A stretch of 64,000 nt of DNA from Micromonospora sp. R77 (GTDB lineage: Bacteria > Actinomycetota > Actinomycetes > Mycobacteriales > Micromonosporaceae), in the NCBI RefSeq assembly GCF_022747945.1, contig NZ_JALDST010000001.1:372001-436000 (forward strand). Reading direction: 5' to 3'. A program made the translations under genes and the position numbers. Shown piece by piece: positions 40,401 through 47,820 of the stretch (within the stretch, counting starts at the first letter, position 1; the number at the start of each line of letters is the position of its first letter). The notes below the pieces were generated by a model. The model was given only the letters and a program-made list of their open reading frames with translations, was not told where the DNA came from and searched no databases.

Positions 40401-43400
40401 CACCCTCGGAGATCTCGATGCTCCGAGGCGCATGGAGAGGGCGATCCGCCACTGGTATGCGGGGGTCCTCGGGCTGGGCGGGCGAGACACGGACATCGTG
40501 TTCGGAGGCGGGTGGTTCCGGCTGGGGTCCTGGCTCGATGTTCTGGAGGATCTGCGGCAGGAGCGGCAGGAGCGGGATCCGGCGGGCGGTTGGGAGGTGG
40601 AGAACATCCTGCGGCTGGGTGTGTCGCTGGGGGATCTCAGTCAGGAGTGGGTGACTGCGTTCAGTCTGCACGTCGGACGGGTGCCCAGGCCTGGCGAGGT
40701 GGAGCGGATCGCCCAGGAGTGGGAGGTGGTGGAGCCGGTCCGGTTGTTGATGGTGTCGTCGCTGTTGCACACCGATCCGCGGGATCTTTCGCGGGCGTGG
40801 CAAGGTGAAGCGGAGGAACTGCGGGGCCGGTTGTCCGTGCTCAACACCGAGGCGGACCGGTTCACGGCGGTGACGAGCGTCGCTGCTGCTCTGCGGCGGG
40901 CTGGTTGGCGGGCTCTGGACTATCCGGGGGCGCCGGCCCTGCTTGCCCGGGTGTCCGTGAACGCCGAGCGGGTTCTGACCGATCTACCGGAGCGGGCTCA
41001 TGCCGCTGGTCGTACGCAGATCGATCTGCTCTTCGCGGCGAAACGGGCGTTCGAGCTGCCCACGTCGGTGCCGCCGCACCTAGTGATCAAGCGGGAGTCG
41101 CAGCAGAAGGCGCTCGGGGATCCGCGATTGTTCGAGGCGTACGTCCGCTCGACAGCCCCGCCCGGTGACGTCGAGTCCAAGGTGTATCGCGATTCCGCCT
41201 GGATGTCTCCGCAGCAGCTGGCCCGCCATGCGGTGGATTGGGCCAACGGCCTGTGGCGGCGCTATCGAATCCGACCCGAGCAGATCTGGCGGTTGTACGA
41301 CGTGAGCATGGCGAGCGGAGAAACTCTGGCGTTGCTGAAGGAGCCGACGCCCGCCGTACGTGACACGCTCGACGACTGGCGCTCAGCCGCCTTCCCGGAC
41401 CACTTCAAACAACGGATCGACCGGATCCTTGTCCGGTCGTCGAACGACGTCGACCTGCTGAAAAACGTCCGGGAATTCGGCGACCGGGTGGCGGCGGTCG
41501 GCCAGTCGACCCTGCCGCGTCTGGATCTGCCCGAGTTCCGGGGAGATGCCACGGTGAGTGTGGTCCTCCAGGTGGTCGAGGACGAGGCCGCGACCGCCGA
41601 GCTCTTCCTCGTGGGCCGGCAGGACGACGTCGACATGACCGAAACGAACGTCGATGGCTCGAGGGTGCTGCGGCTGGACCTACGCCTGGACGGCGAGGCT
41701 CCGAATTGGCTGCTCCTCGAGGAGCTGCTGTCGGCCGCCGCCGGACGTGGGCTCTCGGTCAACCGCGTCGACGTGAGTGCGGGCGAGAGCCGGATACGGG
41801 TGGATGACCTGGTCGATGCGGACGGGACCGCCCGTCAGCTCCTGCTTCTGGCGCTGACGGACGACGACCCGGTGCGCCGCCTGGCCGTCCTGGGTTGGAG
41901 CAAGACCGAGGACCCGGAGCAGTTGCTCCGGCGTACCCCGGAAACGGCCGGCACGACCGTTGAGGACTTCGAGTTGTTCCCGAAGGGTCAGCTTCGCGCG
42001 CTGGCCATGCTGAGCGCGGCGAGCGTCCGGCGAGCCGCCGCGGTCGCGGCCCGCGTCGAAGGAGCCGCCCCCGCGGACGACACGGCCTCCGTCGGGACCG
42101 ACACGACGATGGCTGCCCCGGCGAGCCCTGCCCTGTTGGCGGAGCCGGAGGACGAACCATCGCACACCACGGACATTGTTCCAGTGCCCGACGCCCTCTC
42201 CCGGCCGGTCGGCGGCGCGCTGGCCACCGGGCCGGACGCGCTGGCCATCGCGGTGCTGGCCGCCGCTGCGGGACAGAACGTGCCGTTGCCGGTGAGCGAT
42301 CCCCCGGGTCTGTGGCGACACGTGGCGGCCCGGATCCGGGACTCTGTCGTCGCACCGCCGGCGATGCGCACCTCAACCGAGGAGGCGATCGCTTACCTGC
42401 TCGACGTCGGCGCACGGGCGGCGGTCGAACGGGCCTGGGACCTCTGGAATCCGGACGAACCTCTCAGTCTGCTCGACATCCTCGACCAGTCGGATCTGCA
42501 GTTCGTGGCGTACGACCTGGAGAACGAGGGCCACCACACGGCAGCGGCGCTGGTGTCGCAGGTCGCCGAGGGGCTGTCGGTCGCGCACACGTACGGCGCG
42601 ATGCTGGCCGATGAGGATCTGCGGGTCGCGCTCCCGCGGGGGACGCTGGCCGAGGCCGTCGCCTACGCCCTGGCTGTCACCGTGGTCGTCGTCGATCCGG
42701 GGGAGCCCGACGGCATGGGGTTCGGCCCGGAGGGTACGCCGCGGCTGTTCATCGAGGGCCGCGACGGCGCTTACGGCGCGTACGTCCCGGCCGGGCCCGT
42801 TGTCGCGGTGGCCCGGACCGTCCCGGTGGCCGCGCCGCCCGTCATCGAGGCGACACGTGACCCGATCGAGATGGCCCGGGTCGCCGCGGGCATCCAGGGC
42901 GTCGGCCGTACTCTGACCACCCGTCTGGCGCAACACCCCGACACGCTGGACCTGGCGGAACACCTGCGCACGAGTGCCGCCCGGCTGCAGGGCGCGCTGC
43001 TGGGCGAGGGGAACCTGCCGCCGGCCGTGATCGTGGACATGTACCAGAACCTGCTGCTCACCCTCGACCAGACGCTCGGTGCGGTCCGCGAGCGGGTGCC
43101 GGACATGGCGGCGGTCCTGCCGACGGTGGCCGGCCTGGTCGATCTGGCCACCGCCACCGACCCAGGGCAATCGGCGGCTCCGGAACCGAGTTGGGATCTG
43201 CGGCGGGCTGACACGGTCACCGAGCACGGACGCCTCTATGTCGTCTCGTCCCATGGACCGGAACCGGAGAGGCTGGTCAACGGACTCGCCGCGAGCCTCC
43301 CACCCGGGGAGGTCGTCATCCTGCTGGGCGTAGGGCGCGGCCTCAACCTCGTGGACCAGGACATCAAGACCGTCAACGAACTGATGGAACAGTTCGCTCA

Positions 43401-44259
43401 GCGCGGCCGACTGCCGATCGTCGTGACCCGTGGGCGGCATGACCACCTGGTGCAGCGGCTCACCCCCTACGGCGCGGCCATCCTGCACCCCCCGGCCAAG
43501 CCGGACACCGGTGGGCTCACCATGCACCTGGACAACCTATGGGCAGCCACCGCCACCCACCCGGCCAACCAGAGCCTCGCCTCAGCGCAGACATGGCGCA
43601 CGCTCGACCAGGCAACGCTGCGCGCAGTGGCCGCGCTGGGCCGACCGACCGCCGCGGTCAAGCGCATCGACGACCGGCTCGGGACGCTGATCTGGGCACC
43701 CGACCTGCGGTCGCAGTCGCACCGGCACTCCGTCCGCGACAGCCTGCGTGGCTGGAACCCTGACCAGATGTGGTACCACCTGACCGAGGTCCAGGACATG
43801 ATCGGCCGAGTGCCCGACCAGCCGTCCGTGGCCACCTTGGAGCCGGTCCTCGAACTGGCCACAGCCGGCCACGCCCACGTTCTGGCCGACTACTTCAACG
43901 CCGACGACGCAAACCGCACGGAGGCGCTGCTCTCCGTCACCGCCGAACTGCACCGCGCCGAACAGCTCGACCGCGACGGCCTGACCACCGGCAAGCTTGC
44001 CGGGGTCGTCGCCGCGGTCGGCATCGACGACTTCACCCCTTCACTGGTACGGATCATCGGTGCCATCGCCTCCGGCGCCCTCACCGACGTCCAGGCCGCC
44101 GACAAGTTCATCACGGACAACCGCCACAAACTCACCCCTGAACAGAAGTCCGAAGCCGTCGAGGCCATCAGCACCCTCCATACAACCGAGCACGAACCCA
44201 TGGCCGCACACAAGGAGGCACTAGAGAAACTGGCCGCCGCCGTTCTCCGGTGCCCTTAG
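34465..44259 (+). CDS. Giant modular protein C (3264 aa)
   Basis: Double ATG at 34465 follows GAGGAG. Residues 1-155 match the shared N-terminal module weakly (IGLPVDLPARS). Residues about 166-310 resemble a caspase/CPD-like peptidase unit with a single cysteine in PITIVACEAGLWFARGLARE, but the expected histidine site reads DAFVVGGDY. Residues about 322-700 start WRIGLETEVAIQ and include IIEIVSRPARV, suggestive of an amidoligase-like domain. About 706-820 is coiled coil. About 1145-2245 consists of helical repeats (VARDLGLDEPGERRLVELSE, ASGLGLDAGERAELHRL). About 2635-2780 is OTU-like but degenerate. About 2905-3264 is the shared C-terminal module (LMEQFAQRGRLPIVVTRGRH) ending VLRCP. Domain names other than the shared modules are inference from motifs. 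Confidence 0.86.
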   Translation: MMTTPLECPEFMNTWVTSGRWLDPTRQPIPQEVLTAPRRSAPGGAVLEVRLPGEFAGSELVRAALLAETRESLTAAVHRPLAAELDRPDFDVVSRADAIGLPVDLPARSAAATNLSGATAGRVTHLDEHGGLVTDVARATFVRVHPAAHLADAHAASDSPVDKVFGPVRPVYSDAGLRLLHESDTAHQSHADAFVVGGDYKLSMEGAEGELVAGGHTYDPAVVAGLIRSDPHWNGRPITIVACEAGLWFARGLARELAAVPVRAAMGVVRTTDRGHVVVDDPSVIGAPWVTYQADDNGDVQATFHQQAHAPDGLAPTAAEIAAADTTWRIGLETEVAIQIGSPDNQFTLEEGEVLAWSPELIFKVDSQHRTINGRTGRVWIIEIVSRPARVTEHENALSLSAVRSARSRALRGLLTIPEGRYVSLGDALGNVPGIEFSVSGSGNSAADSVMVLGGEFAAPYTQWTAGLKSYSLYNWVQFALNNFDHTGSQDLRDLAREGLAIGDRVAADFLEYTRARGLPWHARQIAGHLAFLYPHLGTNIKRFIYNHTRTPALIAKHFLLLATRKNFADMHADLPDRAQVFLRQRAQSIKNMMNEYFIRYDNIDIVVDGLPEVYDSSTGGANFFHNAYFGRAADNILYGYRYLDGSPVPFYDVGDEFGINLTRDGVDAHDVVGGEFRYLHTSRSGLPDIDRQTEEIADMTAAYENPPRIRERELDAINRAVDQVDREIGDTHDNIAGRLQHQQQTQSSLRRLLERASTNLWQAQDNLSYARDAMLAARDGLPPSNRFRDHTLTILQGARQRVASAENLVDRIERALQGSTQYNQYVGVTFVDFAPTNTTGQAAAAVTDLDPAAVQQSPRPRLADTDDNNLSQRPALLRPDLDSDSRRELVDELRKIATIPITGWLQQLRSHAERDTVDAATLHEIDTASAMWENFAASAEKTIPGIVQDTVLVYQQAYAAITRLAQKQHAHPDRLHNQHPLPAINEFVSARHNLWQQAETPPFSHHPTALPGDVLVNMVRSIPTPPVRFDDLVPKEPDGLHAMLSALTVTGRYGVGRSLRARLTRAATAGDTAAGDALGVLDQLARQVDLVRSRLGTMTPDGLSAVRAEFHDLLLLVDQAYRKGSAVLGESAPDMTVLTGDTHSDARMAAAELRAAGLPWRAVLRIAASGVVDQAAVGRVARDLGLDEPGERRLVELSEVLGGVPVVLSPPAYAVARDLGLHPEQVVAAVGDVLARVAGDSVVVDPSGGAWVDRLVEALAGEGVRNRIDLTDVVRLASGLGLDAGERAELHRLRGDGVPLALLAELPAELALESIRTSRGRIVTTSAQWARALGLAVPASLVAAAEVLGVEPFDVFFVVSRWPGLVAGLRVEVVDPQLLGEARVSAVRRQGQAYGTAVRDRLVAHGFDGPLIAEWMKHSARLGFFVQNLGELFGSRDPEANRYPLRLVAAALPEVRPETVIDQLFDLPDVPVPAVVEAGWVRRMEHLEHRFAQVGVTADRVGLGDGGAARLVDLAERTGVPLVAEEVLRTAYLAGGVDPADVAGLAVGLGVDVSLLRPLVPLLGRVTSLDERPSTDELVTELRRFLNVDGDDQTLEALLWVGARGNGPDGLLLSELRHLGERILDLAPDYLRSDPFTRVNERASSIRKAASAMRGALPTDHPVPGILDAVEGVADSARDVVLEILAADRAEAARRAGTLALEVHRLADPDSDRADTVKDRLDSDDLPVVSTEGLEIALAIDALRLAGDGVVRATESLDRPLRILAREIVEQLSETAGELAYLLAAQFRSTDGATAAEWASFIDAELQPDEGGDWPFHRSTTGDPDMLLADAYWAERLDVEAEEIEAALAGSVDLELVELLGLSRRTGVSTDTLIDRLLEDGSWLVGFADAVTEATREFGDAVVDAEALRNIELVAYRLNIRPARLMRMTRSVWGSSGEVFAQGTERFREYVVRQLQKMSERFPVETPLRGAFMSDFRLTLGDLDAPRRMERAIRHWYAGVLGLGGRDTDIVFGGGWFRLGSWLDVLEDLRQERQERDPAGGWEVENILRLGVSLGDLSQEWVTAFSLHVGRVPRPGEVERIAQEWEVVEPVRLLMVSSLLHTDPRDLSRAWQGEAEELRGRLSVLNTEADRFTAVTSVAAALRRAGWRALDYPGAPALLARVSVNAERVLTDLPERAHAAGRTQIDLLFAAKRAFELPTSVPPHLVIKRESQQKALGDPRLFEAYVRSTAPPGDVESKVYRDSAWMSPQQLARHAVDWANGLWRRYRIRPEQIWRLYDVSMASGETLALLKEPTPAVRDTLDDWRSAAFPDHFKQRIDRILVRSSNDVDLLKNVREFGDRVAAVGQSTLPRLDLPEFRGDATVSVVLQVVEDEAATAELFLVGRQDDVDMTETNVDGSRVLRLDLRLDGEAPNWLLLEELLSAAAGRGLSVNRVDVSAGESRIRVDDLVDADGTARQLLLLALTDDDPVRRLAVLGWSKTEDPEQLLRRTPETAGTTVEDFELFPKGQLRALAMLSAASVRRAAAVAARVEGAAPADDTASVGTDTTMAAPASPALLAEPEDEPSHTTDIVPVPDALSRPVGGALATGPDALAIAVLAAAAGQNVPLPVSDPPGLWRHVAARIRDSVVAPPAMRTSTEEAIAYLLDVGARAAVERAWDLWNPDEPLSLLDILDQSDLQFVAYDLENEGHHTAAALVSQVAEGLSVAHTYGAMLADEDLRVALPRGTLAEAVAYALAVTVVVVDPGEPDGMGFGPEGTPRLFIEGRDGAYGAYVPAGPVVAVARTVPVAAPPVIEATRDPIEMARVAAGIQGVGRTLTTRLAQHPDTLDLAEHLRTSAARLQGALLGEGNLPPAVIVDMYQNLLLTLDQTLGAVRERVPDMAAVLPTVAGLVDLATATDPGQSAAPEPSWDLRRADTVTEHGRLYVVSSHGPEPERLVNGLAASLPPGEVVILLGVGRGLNLVDQDIKTVNELMEQFAQRGRLPIVVTRGRHDHLVQRLTPYGAAILHPPAKPDTGGLTMHLDNLWAATATHPANQSLASAQTWRTLDQATLRAVAALGRPTAAVKRIDDRLGTLIWAPDLRSQSHRHSVRDSLRGWNPDQMWYHLTEVQDMIGRVPDQPSVATLEPVLELATAGHAHVLADYFNADDANRTEALLSVTAELHRAEQLDRDGLTTGKLAGVVAAVGIDDFTPSLVRIIGAIASGALTDVQAADKFITDNRHKLTPEQKSEAVEAISTLHTTEHEPMAAHKEALEKLAAAVLRCP

Positions 44260-44297
44260 GGGCTGTCTCGCTGACGGCCCTCAACCTCGGCGAGCCG

Positions 44298-44360
44298 TCA
44301 ACACGCGAATACGGCCTCGATGAGTGCCTGCAGGCGCTGGCGCTCGTGTAGGGCGGCGGA
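44298..44360 (-). pseudogene. Possible C-terminal scrap of a fourth giant protein
   Basis: On the minus strand the last codons before a TGA read LHERQRLQALIEAVFAC, very like the tail of giant A (ERLHLQNLISAVFEC). An in-frame stop lies only a few codons upstream, so just about 20 residues remain. The rest of 44260-44596 contains no supported gene; a GGCTGTCTCGCTGACGG string near 44262 resembles an IS end. Confidence 0.4.
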
Positions 44361-44533
44361 GCCGGATCCAGGTGGTCAGCGGCCGGGCGGCGTGGTGGCC
44401 CAGCAGCAGGCCCATCCGGATCCTGCTCTCTGTCCCGTACTGCCGGCGTCAGCTACCGAAGGCCGATCGGGCCTCGGTGATCTCGCCCATGCGCTGCCCG
44501 GTCAGCTGACGTCCCTTGACGGGGACATGCGAG

Positions 44534-44560
44534 AGCCGCCGCCGGTTCCCGGCGGCGGCT
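44534..44560. terminator. Hairpin, probable bidirectional terminator
   Basis: A 12-bp perfect GC-rich stem (AGCCGCCGCCGG with its complement) closes a TTC loop. It lies between giant C and the convergent minus-strand genes. There is no long T-run, as is common in actinomycetes. Confidence 0.6.
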
Positions 44561-44596
44561 TTCCGTGCATCGCGACCTGGACGAACATCCGAGGTA

Positions 44597-44875
44597 TCAG
44601 GCCCGACACCGGGCCAGGTCCACCGCTGATCGACGCTTGCGCCAGCCGTACACCGCGGTCTGCGACACCCGCAGCCGGCGCGCGATCTCCGGCACCGGCG
44701 CGCCGAACCACAGTGGACGGACCTGGCGATTCAAGGTCTGTGGCACGAGCCTGCGTGTGTCGGCATCGATGATGATGCCTTCTCCCACTCTTGCGACGCA
44801 GGCCGTGCCATAACGGACCGTGACGGGTTTACCGCACGGACACGCTGTCGCCGGACCGGAGCCGGCGCGAAGCAC
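44597..44875 (-). CDS. Small protein with CxC motif and helix-turn-helix
   Basis: A GTG at 44875 inside the 3' end of ptsI gives 92 aa. The N-terminal part has CPCGKPVTVRYGTACVARVG, a possible short zinc-binding or redox motif with three cysteines. The C-terminal part has VPEIARRLRVSQTAVYGWRK, a good helix-turn-helix. It overlaps the end of ptsI by 47 bp in another frame, so the start is uncertain; a GTG near 44789 would give a shorter protein with the helix-turn-helix only. It could be a small regulator or a remnant of a phage or transposon protein. Confidence 0.45.
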   Translation of the reverse strand: MLRAGSGPATACPCGKPVTVRYGTACVARVGEGIIIDADTRRLVPQTLNRQVRPLWFGAPVPEIARRLRVSQTAVYGWRKRRSAVDLARCRA

Positions 44876-46502
44876 CGACCGCCGCCGCCCGGGCTGCCTC
44901 GGGGCTGGCGGCGGCCAGGGCCGCCTCGGCGATCTGGCGGCACTCGTCCAGGGTGTGCGCGGCCAGGGACTCGCGCACCGCCGGGATGCTGCGGGGCGCC
45001 ATGGACAGGCTGGTGATGCCCAGGCCGGCCAGCACCAGGGCGAATGCGGGATCCGCGGCGGACTCTCCACAGACACCGACCGGCTTGCCCGCCTCGGCGC
45101 CGGCTGCCGCGCAGGAGGCGAGGAGCGCGATCAGCGCGGGCTGCCAAGGGTCGAGCAGTTCCGCGAGTTCGCCACACATGCGGTCGGCGGCGAACGTGTA
45201 CTGGCTGAGGTCGTTGGTGCCGATGCTGAGGAAGTCCACGTGGCGCAGCACCTGGCCGGCGCGCAGGGCCGCGGCCGGCACCTCGATCATCACGCCGGCG
45301 GTCGGCAGGCCGTGCTCGCGGCAGGACTCGGCGAACGCGGACGCCTCCCCCGCCGTGGCGACCATCGGCGCCATCACCCAGACGTCGGCGTCCGCCGCCG
45401 CGGCGGCCGCCGCGATCGCGGCCAGCTGGGTGGTGAGCACGGTAGGTGTCTGCCGCCCGACCCGCAGACCACGGATGCCCAGCGCGGGGTTGGGTTCATC
45501 GGCCAGCCGCAGGAACGGCAGCGGCTTGTCGGCGCCGGCGTCGAGGGTGCGTACGACGATCTTGCGGCCGGGCAGCGCGGCGAAGACGTCGTGATACGCG
45601 GCGACCTGCTCTTCGTGTGACGGCGGGTCGCCGCGGTCGAGGTAGAGCAACTCGGTGCGGAACAGGCCGACGCCTTCCACCTCGCCGGTGAGGTCGCGGG
45701 CGGAACCGATGTTGGCGAGCAGCGCAATGGAATGGCCGTCTGCGGTGCGCCCGGGGCCTCGGGATCGGGCCCGGCGTTCGATCTCCGCGAGCCGGTCCGC
45801 GTTGACGGTGGTCACCGTCTCGGCAGAGACGTCCGCGACCACCTCGCCGCTCGCGCCGTCGAGGCTGACCAGCGTGCCGTCGGCCACGTCCAGGATGCCC
45901 GCGCAGCGGACCACGGCCGGGATGCCGAGGGTCCGGGCCAGGATCGCGGTGTGGCTGGTCGGCCCGCCCTCGGCTGTGATGATGCCCCGTACCAGGGCCG
46001 GGTCGAGGCCGGCGGTGTCGGCGGGCGCCAGGTCGCGGGCGACGAGCAGGTACGGGTGGCCCGGGTCCGGCACCCCCGGCATCGGCAGCCCCAGGCACGC
46101 CGCGACGAGACGGTCCCGCACGTCGTCGAGGTCGCTGACCCGTTCGGCGAGGTACCCGCCCGCGGCTTCGAAGGCGGCCCGGTGCCCGGCGAGCACGTCG
46201 GTGATCGCGTGCGGCGCGTCCGCACCGCCGTCGATGGCGACGTCGACCGCGTCGACGAGCGTCTCGTCCTGCGCCATCATGACCTGCGCGCGCAGGACCT
46301 CGGCGGCGGTCGCGTCCAGGGCGGTGTCGGCACGCCGGGTCAGGTCGGCGGCGACGGCGAGGACTGCGGCCCGGACGGCCGCCTTCTCGGCCCAGGGATC
46401 AACGGTCTCCGCCGACGGCGGCAGGGCCGGCGGCGGGGCCAGCCGGTAGACCGGCCCCGCCGCGCCGCCGGGGCTGGCCCCGATCCCCCGAAGCTCACGC
46501 AT
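44829..46502 (-). CDS. ptsI: PTS Enzyme I (phosphoenolpyruvate-protein phosphotransferase)
   Basis: ATG 46502 overlaps the TGA of the HPr gene (ATGCGTGA) and gives 557 aa. The phosphorylated histidine is in TAEGGPTSHTAILART. PEP-binding TIM-barrel motifs include LFRTELLYLDRG, ALGIRGLRVG, the signature FLSIGTNDLSQYTFAADR and GVCGESAADP. The enzyme takes phosphate from PEP and passes it to HPr. It is the last clear gene of the hexitol-type PTS operon. An in-frame ATG at 46520 lies inside the HPr gene and adds only six residues. Confidence 0.93.
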   Translation of the reverse strand: MRELRGIGASPGGAAGPVYRLAPPPALPPSAETVDPWAEKAAVRAAVLAVAADLTRRADTALDATAAEVLRAQVMMAQDETLVDAVDVAIDGGADAPHAITDVLAGHRAAFEAAGGYLAERVSDLDDVRDRLVAACLGLPMPGVPDPGHPYLLVARDLAPADTAGLDPALVRGIITAEGGPTSHTAILARTLGIPAVVRCAGILDVADGTLVSLDGASGEVVADVSAETVTTVNADRLAEIERRARSRGPGRTADGHSIALLANIGSARDLTGEVEGVGLFRTELLYLDRGDPPSHEEQVAAYHDVFAALPGRKIVVRTLDAGADKPLPFLRLADEPNPALGIRGLRVGRQTPTVLTTQLAAIAAAAAAADADVWVMAPMVATAGEASAFAESCREHGLPTAGVMIEVPAAALRAGQVLRHVDFLSIGTNDLSQYTFAADRMCGELAELLDPWQPALIALLASCAAAGAEAGKPVGVCGESAADPAFALVLAGLGITSLSMAPRSIPAVRESLAAHTLDECRQIAEAALAAASPEAARAAAVGASRRLRSGDSVSVR

Positions 46503-46770
46503 CGACGGCGTCCAGATCACGTTCGAGGAGGCTGGCCAGAGTGTCGAGGGCGGCCTGCGCGCCGTCGCCGTCGGCCTCCAGGGTGACCTCGGTGCCCTTC
46601 TTGGCGCCGAGCGACAGCACGGCGAGCATGCTGCGGGCCGGCACGGGCTTCTTGTCGCCGGTGCGGATGGTGACCAGCACCTGCTGCTTCGCCGCCTCGG
46701 CGACGAACAGGGCCGCCGGGCGGGCGTGCAGCCCGCTCGCGGAGCCGACGAGGACTGTTCTGGTGGGCAT
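46495..46770 (-). CDS. ptsH: HPr phosphocarrier protein
   Basis: The 91-aa protein has the active-site histidine in SGLHARPAALFVAEA and the VPARSMLAVLSLGAKKGTEV segment where the regulatory serine of Firmicutes HPr would lie. HPr carries phosphate from Enzyme I to the sugar-specific EIIA. It is encoded 9 bp after the dehydrogenase gene and is translationally coupled to ptsI. Confidence 0.93.
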   Translation of the reverse strand: MPTRTVLVGSASGLHARPAALFVAEAAKQQVLVTIRTGDKKPVPARSMLAVLSLGAKKGTEVTLEADGDGAQAALDTLASLLERDLDAVDA

Positions 46771-46779
46771 CGGATCCTC

Positions 46780-47820
46780 CTACGGCTCGATCGTCACCTT
46801 GATCGCTTCACCGCGCGCGACGATGCCGAAGGCGTCGAGGGCGCGGTCGAGCGGCAGGCGATGGGTGATGAGGTCGGCTACCGGCACGGCGCCGCTGGCG
46901 ATGAGCCGCAGCGCCTCCTTGTTGTGCTCCGGGCTGGAGCCGTTGGCCCCAACGATGGTCAGCTCGCGGTAGTGCACGAGGTTGGAGTCCAGGGAGATGA
47001 CCGGCTTGTCCTTCGGCAGGCCACCGAAGAAGCTGATCCGGCCCTGCCGCGCGGTCATCTGCACCGCCTGTTCCTGGGCGGCGCCCGCGGCCGTGGCGGT
47101 GATGACGACGTCGGCGCCCCGGCCCTCGGTGAGCTTGAGCACCGCGTCGACCACGTCGGTCTCGGCGCCGCAGATCGCCGCGTCCGGCTGCACCAGGTTG
47201 GCGGCCAGATCGAGGCGTTCGCGGTTGAGGTCGACGAGGAACACCCGGGCCGCGCCACGCGCCCGGGCCAGGCGGACGTGCAGGCAGCCGATCGGGCCGG
47301 AGCCCACGACGACCACGTCGTCGCCCTCCCCCACCCCGGCGAGGTTCTGGCCGTTGAGGACGCAGGCGAGCGGCTCGGCGACGGACGCCTCGGCGAAGCT
47401 GAGTCCCTCGGGGATCCGGTTGAGCCCGTCGACGGCGAGGACGTTGTGCGGCACGACCATGTACTCGGCGAAGCCGCCGTCGAAGTGGTATCCCATCGAC
47501 ACCTGGTTGGGGCACACGGTCATCCGGCCGTGCCGGCACTCGGCGCAGGTGCCGCACGGGATGGCGGCGATGACCTGCACCCGGTCCCCCGGCTGCCAGC
47601 CGGTGACGTCGCCGCCGACCTCGGTGATCTCGCCGGCGATCTCGTGGCCCATGACACGCGGCGGATCGATGTGGTGGTGGCCGAAGCGGGAGATCTTCAC
47701 GTCGGTGCCGCAGGTAGAGCAGGCGCGGACGCGGATCTTCACGTCGGCGGCGCCCGGCGTGGGCTCGGGGGCGTCCTCGATGCGGACGTCACCGGGCGCG
47801 TGGAATCGGACAACCTTCAC
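46780..47820 (-). CDS. Zinc-dependent MDR-family dehydrogenase (sugar-alcohol phosphate type)
   Basis: The 346-aa protein is a medium-chain dehydrogenase. Catalytic zinc ligands are seen at CSTCGTD and GHEIAGEI, structural zinc cysteines in CGTCAECRHGRMTVC and the NAD-binding motif in VVVVGSGPIGCLHVRLARA. It most resembles the sorbitol and galactitol-phosphate dehydrogenase branch. In this operon it would oxidise the hexitol phosphate delivered by the PTS to a ketose phosphate, which the PfkB kinase could then phosphorylate. The exact substrate is inferred from context only. It overlaps the EIIA gene by 4 bp. Confidence 0.82.
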   Translation of the reverse strand: MKVVRFHAPGDVRIEDAPEPTPGAADVKIRVRACSTCGTDVKISRFGHHHIDPPRVMGHEIAGEITEVGGDVTGWQPGDRVQVIAAIPCGTCAECRHGRMTVCPNQVSMGYHFDGGFAEYMVVPHNVLAVDGLNRIPEGLSFAEASVAEPLACVLNGQNLAGVGEGDDVVVVGSGPIGCLHVRLARARGAARVFLVDLNRERLDLAANLVQPDAAICGAETDVVDAVLKLTEGRGADVVITATAAGAAQEQAVQMTARQGRISFFGGLPKDKPVISLDSNLVHYRELTIVGANGSSPEHNKEALRLIASGAVPVADLITHRLPLDRALDAFGIVARGEAIKVTIEP

